Source: Eunapius fragilis (taxonomy: Eukaryota > Porifera > Demospongiae > Spongillida > Spongillidae). Taken from it: a DNA stretch of 64,000 bases. Under the pieces are notes generated by a model. The model saw only the letters and a list, made by a program, of their open reading frames with translations, was not told the DNA's origin and did no database searches. Position 1 is the stretch's first letter, and each line of letters begins with the position of its first letter. Of this stretch, positions 57,584-64,000 are shown one piece after another. The stretch lies in contig OY811975.1 in the NCBI GenBank assembly GCA_963681505.1, forward strand, positions 10,800,230 through 10,864,229. The letters run 5' to 3'. The translations under genes and the position numbers were made by a program.

Positions 57584-58219
57584 TGTAAGGAAACGAAGCC
57601 GCGAACCAACGACCCACAGCGGCGGATACAGGTTTTGGGGGGGGGGGGGGGCACGGATGGTGGGTGTGGCTGGGGTGGGGTCGGCTTCTGGCCCGATACG
57701 AAAAGCGGGGGGGGGGGGGGGGGGGGGGGGGTGCTGTCGGTTTATGGCCCGATACGAGGAGCGGGGGGGGGGGGGGGGGGTGCTGTCGGTTTATGGCCCA
57801 AAACGAAGAGCGGGGGGGGGGGGGGGGGGGGGGGGGTGCTGTCGGATTCTGGCCCAAAACGAAGAGCGGGGGGGGGGGGGGTGCTGTTGGTTTCTGGCCC
57901 GATACGAAGGGCGGGGGGGGGGGGGGGGGGAGTATGATCGCGTATCGGGGGGCCCGGGATATAGTACAGTAGTAGAGTTCATGCGTGCGGATATCAATAG
58001 ACAGCGCAATCGTGCAGCTATATTATAAAATGCGGCCCGAAAAGTTATGAATTTATTAATGAAGGGGGGGGGGGGGGGGGGCACGTGCCCCGAGTGCCCC
58101 CCCCCTGGATCCGCCGCTGACCCACCGTACACAATATCTAGAACACGCCACAAGATTCCAATTAAAGCACCAAGCATGCGCTAGTCAATCAATACCAAAA
58201 TTACACTATTGTTCTAACA
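57584..58219 (-). repeat. Gypsy 5' LTR, split by a foldback element
   Basis: The two LTR pieces (57584-57616 and 58120-58219, minus the 5-bp duplication) sum to 128 bp, exactly the 3' LTR length. Confidence 0.93.
57617..58119. mobile_element. 503-bp G-tract foldback MITE inserted in the Gypsy LTR, with empty site preserved
   Basis: The tips cagcggcggatacagg and cctggatccgccgctg are near-perfect inverted repeats. The flanks share accca (57612-57616 and 58120-58124), or gacccac if the tips are taken one or two bases shorter. The uninterrupted site is read directly in the 3' LTR (52010-52025, aacgacccaccgtac). Inside, about five tandem 55-65-bp units of the type gctgtcggtttatggcccga plus a G-run of 10-27 occur, then a C-run. 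The tips resemble hAT-type MITE ends, and a relative is at 15466-16045. Gly-rich frames are artefacts. Confidence 0.9.
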
Positions 58220-58384
58220 GTACTTAGTCGAGTACTAGGCTGATCCACACCACCTTCTGGTCTTCTGTCTCTTTGCTGGTAATGGTTTGCTCGTATCGTT
58301 ATCCGTTGCCAGCAATATGCTCTCATTGCCACATTCTGAGTAGTCATGCTTCTTTTACTATTAACTCTTAGCCTCTCCGACTCT

Positions 58385-58487
58385 AGCCTCGTCCCCAGGC
58401 CCTATTTTTATATTAAAGTTAGCGGGGACAAAAATATTTTTTGTCCCCGCTAACTTTAATATAAAAAAAGGGCCTGGGGACGAGGCT
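58385..58487. mobile_element. Small hairpin MITE, family 5 copy 2
   Basis: A near-perfect 103-bp hairpin: agcctcgtccccaggcccta at one end, and ggcctggggacgaggct at the other. The inner arms are taaagttagcggggacaaaa and complement. It lies in the left-over part of the putative DNA transposon. Confidence 0.9.
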
Positions 58488-58654
58488 ACTCCGACTCCAT
58501 CTTGACCGATTGGAATTTCTAATCCATTGGTCAATCATACACGGTACGATATGCACTCACGTGACTATCAACAATAGCAGCACATTACTTGTAATATGGA
58601 CTACGTTAGTCCTGGTTACTTAGGGTTGGAGCGGGCTAAATACCAGGCTTATGC

Positions 58655-58795
58655 CTTTTTTTTTAATGCGGGTGATTGCATTGCTATGCGGGTGAGCGGG
58701 TGAATCCTTTCAATTGCGGGTGAATCCTTTCAATTGCGGGTGACACCCGCAAAATGCGGGTGAGTTGGAAGGTCTGCCCCCCCCCCCCCCCCTCT
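58655..58795. repeat. Short tandem repeat gcgggtgaatcctttcaatt plus C-run
   Basis: Three or more copies of gcgggtga-type units (58685-58760) end in a C-run at 58778-58793. The function is not evident. Confidence 0.7.
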
Positions 58796-59044
58796 TTGCG
58801 TCATAGCGTTTTTGTTAGATTAGTAGCATGAAACATTACTCAATGTGCAGTGTAGTCTGAATAGACGTAACTGCTGCAACTGGAGTCAACGCTGCAGCTA
58901 ACTAGATGTTCCGTATTATAAAACAATACTTGCGGACAATAAAATTTTTCTTAACGTCACAGCCTCCCCCCCCCCCCCCCCCCCCCCTAACGTCACAATG
59001 ACGCTAATTTTTCCAAATATAGTTTGGACAAGCCCCCTAAATTC

Positions 59045-62000
59045 ATGGCGATGATGATAATCGACCTGTTGATTGCCTTATCCCTCCTCGGAAGTTAATA
59101 CCACCGTTACCATACCACCAGGCTCTGCTCTGCAGGACTACCTATGCAGCGGACCACTCCAGTCTAGTAATATGACTGTTGTGTTGGAAGATGGAGAACA
59201 TCGCATAGCTTAACAACCGACGTGCAATATTACCACTGAAGGCAGCGTAACGATGACGGGGTCTCTCGACTTAACGAAAAGGACAGTTATCCGTTGCGAA
59301 TCGAAAACGAGCGCAAACTTTTCAGTACAAATGTTGACCATGGAGCGAATCACGTTCATTAACTGTGGTATAAAACTTGTATCAATCGAAAGTACTTTAA
59401 TCGTGAACTGCACATTTCAGGACTGTACAAGTGGAGCTATATCGTCAGACACAAATGTACTTATCGATACTCTTATTGGTGCTGCGATATTGTATGGATC
59501 AACAGGTAAGGCTAGTATCACTGGGTGCACATTTCAGAACAACAGTGCTAGTGATGGTGGTGGTGTGATGTTGTATGGATCAACAGGTAATGTTAGCATC
59601 ACAGACTGCACATTTCAGAGCAACAGTGCTGGTGGTTATGGTTATGGTGGTGGTGCTGTGATGTTGCAGCGATCAACAGGCGATGTTAGTATCACAGGGT
59701 GCACATTTCAGAGCAACAGTGCTGGTAGGTATGGTTATAGTGGTGGTGCTGTGATGTTGCAGCAATCAACAGGCGATGTTAGTATCACAGGGTGCACATT
59801 TCAGAGCAACAGTGCTTTAAATGGTGGTGGTGCTGTGATGTTGAATGAATCACCAGGTGATGTTAGTATATCAGGGTGCACATTTCAGAGCAACAGTGCT
59901 AGGGGTGGTTATGGTGATGGTGGTGGTGCTGTGATATTGCAGCAATCAACAGGCGATGTTAGTATCACAGGGTGCACATTTCAAAGCAACAGTGCTGGTA
60001 GTGGTGGTGCTGTGGTGTTATATAGATCACCAGGTAATGTTAGTATCACAGGGTGCACATTTCAGAGCAACAGTGCTTTAAATGGTGGTGGTGCTGTGAT
60101 GTTGAATGGATCACAAGGTGATGTTAGTATCACAGGGTGCACATTTCAGAGTAACAGTGCTAGTGGTGGTTATGGTGATGGTGGTGGTGTGATGTTGTAT
60201 GGATCAACAGGTAATGTTAGCATCACAGGGTGCACATTTCAGGGCAACAGTGCTAAGGGTAGTGGTGGTGCTGTGGTGTTGCATGGATCAACAGGGGATG
60301 TTAGTATCACAGGGTGCACATTTCAGAACAGTGCTAATGGTTATGGTGGTGCTGTGGAGTTGGGTGGACAAATAGGCAATGTTACAATAACTGACTGCAC
60401 ATTCCATATGAACAGAGGATATGAAGGAGGAGCCATTTCATTTCAACAGTTTTTATTATACAATGAAGGGATTTTCTATAATGTGTTTAGAAATGTATCA
60501 ATTACTAAAAACATTGCAGAAGCAGGTGCAGCAATCTATGCAGGTGATTCGAATGAAGGGATAATCCAACTCACCCTCCAGGATGTGGTTGTAAAAAACA
60601 ACCATTGCTCTTCTGGTACATGTGCAGGAGCCATTTACTTTAAAGGAGTGAAAATGGACCTCCTTGGCAGTCCCACCACAGGGAGCCATTTCTCATATAA
60701 CTCTCCCCAAGGTGCAATACAAGGAGAAGGTGGTATCGTGACACTGCATGGTTACGTCACATTTGACCATAACACAGGGGTTAATGGAGGGGCCATAAGT
60801 CTGTCCAACAATGTTCCATTGTACTTATATAGCAATAGTATAGTGCACTTATCCAACAATATAGCAACTGGATATGGTGGTGCTATATACAGTAATGGGA
60901 AACAGAATGTGTACAATAGGCTGTATGATCCGACATGTATTCTACTCCTCCATTATACAATCAGTGCTTCCTCAATAACCTTCATTGATAACCATGCACT
61001 GCAAGGTGGTCATGCTGTTTATGCCAGGCCTATCTATAATTGTGGTGGTTCCTTTTCTGAAGCTTCTTCACACCTCTTACTTCCCATTGACTTGATGAGT
61101 TTTTTCAACATTACTCCATTACCAGGAGACATCAATGATGCCCAAGTACTCTCCTTTCCAGAAAATGTGAACTATTGTGGCTGCAGTGATCCTAATTTGT
61201 GCAATGGTACAAGTCCATATCTCACCACATAACCTGGTAGGACTGTAAAACTTAATATTACCTCAGCGGATAAAAGAAGTAACCTATCACCTAGTGTGGT
61301 TTACACACAAGTTGATACAGATGGTATTCAATCTCAAAACATCATGCTTGGACCTCGACAGAAGGCTCAGTGGATAGGAACAGTATGTGCTCAAATAGAG
61401 TACCAAATATATGGACCAGAAAATACATCACTCAAATTGCTTCTCTCCAATGATCCTAATGGTTCCCCAACAGTTATTAATGTGAAGCTGTTACCATGTG
61501 AGCCAGGGTTTGTATTAATTACCAATTCTTTTACCAACATGATGAGGTGTGACTGTTCTCCCTTCCTGACATCATTAGGAGTGATCTGTGATACATCAGA
61601 TGGTACTGTGACCAGCAATAATACTAACTGGATTGGTGTCTACAAGAACACTCTTCCTGCTCTGGCTCAAACCTGTCCTTTGGACTACTGCAATAGTACC
61701 ATCAAAAAGCTGCCTCTAGCAAGGCCTGGGTACCTGTGTAATGGAGGGCGCACTGGCATTATTTGTGGTCATTGCCATGGCAACCTCAGTGTGATCTTTG
61801 GTTCTTCCAAGTGCCAGGAGTGCTCAGATATGTGGCTGACCACACTTGTAATGTTTGCAATGTTGGGTGTCTTCCTGGTAGCAGCACTGTTCTTCCTCAA
61901 TCTCACCATCACACAGGGCACACTCTATGGGCTCATCTTCTATGCCAACATTATCCAAGTCAATACTTCTATATTCTTCAACCAGTCCATTTTAAATCCA

Positions 62001-63128
62001 TTGCAGGTGATTGTGTCCTTGGTGAACCTTGACCTTGGGCTCCCTATGTGTTTTTACAATGGCATGGATGATGCTGACAAGGCTGGCCTTCAGTTTGTGT
62101 TCCCAGCCTACCTCCTCATCCTCACCATGGCAACCATTCTGGTCTGCCACTACTGTCTTCAAAGATCTCCCACTACCTCCACCGGCTTCTTTTTAAATAG
62201 GTTATCCATCATCATTGGAGAAAGAGCAGTTGGTGTTCTATCTACTCTCATCTACTTGTCATATTCCAAATTGTTGAGAACTGTCATTGATATCCTCACA
62301 TATTCCACAGTTCACCTACCCAGTGGGGACATTTATGTCTGGTTCTATGATGGAAATGTGGAATACCTATACGGGAAGCATACTGCTTTGGTTGTGTTTG
62401 CGATAGCAACATTAACCCTGTTCCTCCTTCCATACACCATTGCCCTCACTTTCATTCCAATCATTGAACAGTACAGTGAACACAACAGACTGTTCAACTA
62501 TCTCCACAAGAAGGCCAACCAGATCAAACCAATGAATGATGCCCACTATGCTCCCTATAAGGGGGAGTGGCGATGGTGGCTGGGAGCAAGGCTTTGGCTT
62601 CTAGTTGTCATGTACAGTTTAAATCCAGTGTATAGTTCTGACAGACCATCTCTGCTTCTCACTATCCAAGGTACTATGGTGATCTTGTTCACTATAACAC
62701 AGGCAAGTATAAAGCCATTTGGACAGTCACAACATCAAAGCAACAGACGTACCAACTTCTACAATCAGTTGTACAATAGCCTTGACATGTTTTACCTCCT
62801 CAACTACACTGCACTGGCTATGTCAATGTCCTACATTAATCTAGACCAGAGTTCAGACCAAACACAGTGTGCCATGGTAACTGTTGGTGTTTTGGTGGGT
62901 CTGTTTGTAGTGATGTTGATTGTCACTGTCTTGTACCATCTCACTGTGGCCATCCTCAAGACTTGCAAGATGTATGACAGAACTAGGGAGAAATTCAATG
63001 CATTATTTGAAAAGAAACAATATGACCCAATGGTTCCTATAGAGCTGGATGATCCCACCAGCAGTACTGTTGGTATCACAACTGTGTTAGTCTCCTGTGG
63101 TTTAAGAGAACCACTGATTGAAGATTAA
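59045..63128 (+). pseudogene. Beta-helix-repeat / multi-pass membrane protein, paralogue B (frameshift and two nonsense codons)
   Basis: The ATG at 59045 opens a hydrophobic signal-like peptide (MAMMIIDLLIALSLLGS) that runs into a stop at 59096 because the rest is in another frame. That frame carries a TAA at 59211-59213, then stays open until a second TAA at 61230-61232, where copy A has TAT (Tyr), and continues to the stop at 63126-63128. Domains: an N-terminal segment; about eleven beta-helix turns (GDVSITGCTFQSNSA type, with GGAVMLY caps); further helix turns; a Cys-rich stalk including GRTGIICGHCHGNLSVIFGS and CQEC; then nine or ten membrane segments. Conserved internal blocks are YGLIFYANIIQVNTSIFFNQ and YLSYSKLLRTVIDILTY, and the tail is polar. 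Here the two ccatggcaacc sites that copy A lost are intact (61776, 62126). Extracellular adhesion/receptor function is an inference from architecture. Confidence 0.85.
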
Positions 63129-64000
63129 AGCACATACCCATGTTGAGATTACAACCTTTTAGTACAAGGATGGTCTGCTGAAGTGGTAGAAACGTGCAAA
63201 CTTAGTAGTGATAATAACATGTGTAACACTATTACATATTTGTAAGATGCTATATATTTTTGCGATCCTGAACAGGAAAGTTTGGTGTAAGTAAGAACGT
63301 TAGTATTAGGATAGTCTGCTGAAGTGCAAACATAGATTACATAGTAGTGATGATCAATGACATGTGTACATAGTTGGAACATTAGTATTAGCCACTGGCT
63401 TGTTTTATTCTATTACAATACAGATGTCACCATGGCAACATTAAAAATAGGCACACACATCACCCATCAATGGAGGTTGCTTACAGCTGTCCTTATGCAC
63501 ACCCCCTGCAGCAACTGCACCCTACCTTGCCCACACCCATTAATGTTCCTTCGCTTGTAAACTCCTTCCTACACCACTACCAAGTATTAACCAATTAAGG
63601 CCTGTTGTTTTGTGGCAGGAAGGGGTAATCTAAAGATACCCGCTGAAGCCGTGTTCATGAAGGATTTCAAATTGGTATAATCTTTCTGTGGTTTGTGGAC
63701 GCATCCACCTTGGTAGCTGTCAACAACTATTTGTCGCGAATTTGCCTTAATCGATTAGTTAAATCCCAAATATTATAATTATATCTCTGTGGGTTATAAA
63801 AACTCCCATACATTAAAATTAGTGATAAGGGTGCATTGAAAGTTTGAATCAAATTATTCTATAGTCGATATCAAGTACATATTTTATTATAAAAGCTATT
63901 GGAAGATGGCGGTATGATTTCAGTATTCTCAATTTTTTTCTCTACTGAAATTTTTTAATTGGTTATAACCATGTTTGGATCTTGAATATGTGGGTGTTGA
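63129..64000. other. 3' flank of paralogue B, no gene recognised
   Basis: 63129-63300 retains similarity to the flank of copy A, and a fragment of that flank (tagtctgctgaagtgcaaac, near 63315) is repeated. Further downstream I see only short frames. Confidence 0.6.

Larger units (their letters stand above)
51987..58219 (-). mobile_element. Gypsy-type LTR retrotransposon, minus strand, interrupted
   Basis: The LTRs are 128 bp (51987-52114, and 57584-58219 once a 503-bp nested element and its 5-bp duplication are removed) and differ at one position. A perfect 5-bp target duplication, gtact, lies at 51982-51986 and 58220-58224. On the minus strand the 5' LTR ends ...cttaca and is followed by a tggcgacgagg primer-site-like sequence common in Gypsy elements. 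Gag starts 30 codons further in the frame. A polypurine tract of A12G5 lies just before the 3' LTR. The pol gene is split by about 1.16 kb of foreign or rearranged sequence at 54733-55896. The element is recent, given the LTR identity, but dead. Confidence 0.95.
51501..59040 (-). mobile_element. Putative DNA transposon with inverted ends, hosting the Gypsy insertion
   Basis: 51501-51570 (agggggcttgtccaaactat, gtttggaaaaattagcgtca, ttgtgacgtta, then C-run) is the inverse of 58975-59039 (C-run, taacgtcacaatgacgctaa, tttttccaaatatagtttgg, acaagccccct). Between these ends, excluding the Gypsy element, is about 1.3 kb. It includes a minus-strand zinc-finger ORF (51671-51986) and a Ser/Lys-rich stretch on the other side of the Gypsy (minus strand about 58365-58250, with PLPAKRQKTRR). 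The right end lies only 5 bp before the first ATG of beta-helix gene B. No target duplication is evident and the transposase is incomplete, so this is tentative. Confidence 0.5.

Noticed and set aside
55897..57654. Upstream start of Gypsy gag at 57654 (30 extra codons)
   Set aside because: The extra codons read through the LTR and a nested element's poly-C run; the ATG after the primer site is the natural start.
57548..58177. Gly-rich and Pro-rich frames across the Gypsy 5' LTR
   Set aside because: G-runs of the nested foldback element; both strands open and lengths depend on homopolymer accuracy.

Overview
This is a window of a metazoan nuclear genome, not a prokaryotic one. The evidence is split genes with very short (about 45-60 nt) GT-AG introns, dense microsatellites, two families of LTR retrotransposon, many small foldback elements, and nested insertions with clean target-site duplications. 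The host is most likely a marine invertebrate, and I favour a sponge. That is an inference from the beta-helix-repeat / multi-pass membrane protein family, the compact introns and the transposon-like gene families. Nothing here fixes the species.

Layout. 1-14.35 kb is a complex of very large inverted repeats. One palindrome centred near 2.84 kb has arms of about 2.8 kb, and its right arm is interrupted by about 5.4 kb that includes a young, almost intact Copia element (4468-8844; 207-bp LTRs differing at 2 positions; TSD tcaac). 14.35-27.2 kb is mostly repeats: hairpin elements, G-tract elements, a TG-rich 2-kb satellite, two opposed arrays of a 20-bp CGACGTCACGG-type motif, a hAT transposase C-terminal remnant and a 1.3-kb foldback element. 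27.7-34.5 kb is the gene-richest part. It holds a compact single-exon aerolysin-fold gene on the minus strand (27688-28371, with a TATA box). Next to it are two convergent split genes that I could assemble exon by exon with consistent phase: a 10-exon plus-strand gene (29123-32202, 464 aa) and a 3-exon minus-strand gene (33861-34520, 183 aa). They look like the two genes of an invertebrate transposon-like system.

34.5-41.2 kb is again repeats: foldback elements, a 46-bp minisatellite, and an 800-bp TCC/TTC tract that is a hugely expanded version of a 50-bp GAA tract in a paralogous module at 13 kb. At 41.35 kb a broken gene with an integrase-type H2C2 zinc-binding module runs, at a stretch of microhomology, straight into the first of two paralogous beta-helix/multi-TM genes (A, 41.85-45.47 kb; B, 59.05-63.13 kb). 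Both copies are disrupted: A by two 5-nt deletions, B by a frameshift and two nonsense codons. Between them lie a 6-exon minus-strand gene with a perfect E2F palindrome upstream (47.05-47.96 kb), a 154-bp satellite with partial AAB higher-order structure (49.25-50.68 kb), and a nested stack: a putative DNA transposon (51.5-59.04 kb, inverted ends) carrying a zinc-finger ORF, a Gypsy element inserted into it (51987-58219; TSD gtact), and a 503-bp foldback element inserted into the Gypsy 5' LTR.

Most long open frames inside microsatellites are compositional artefacts and are not annotated. I found no credible tRNA, rRNA or CRISPR array. Exon models come from reading splice sites and frames by eye and need transcript support.
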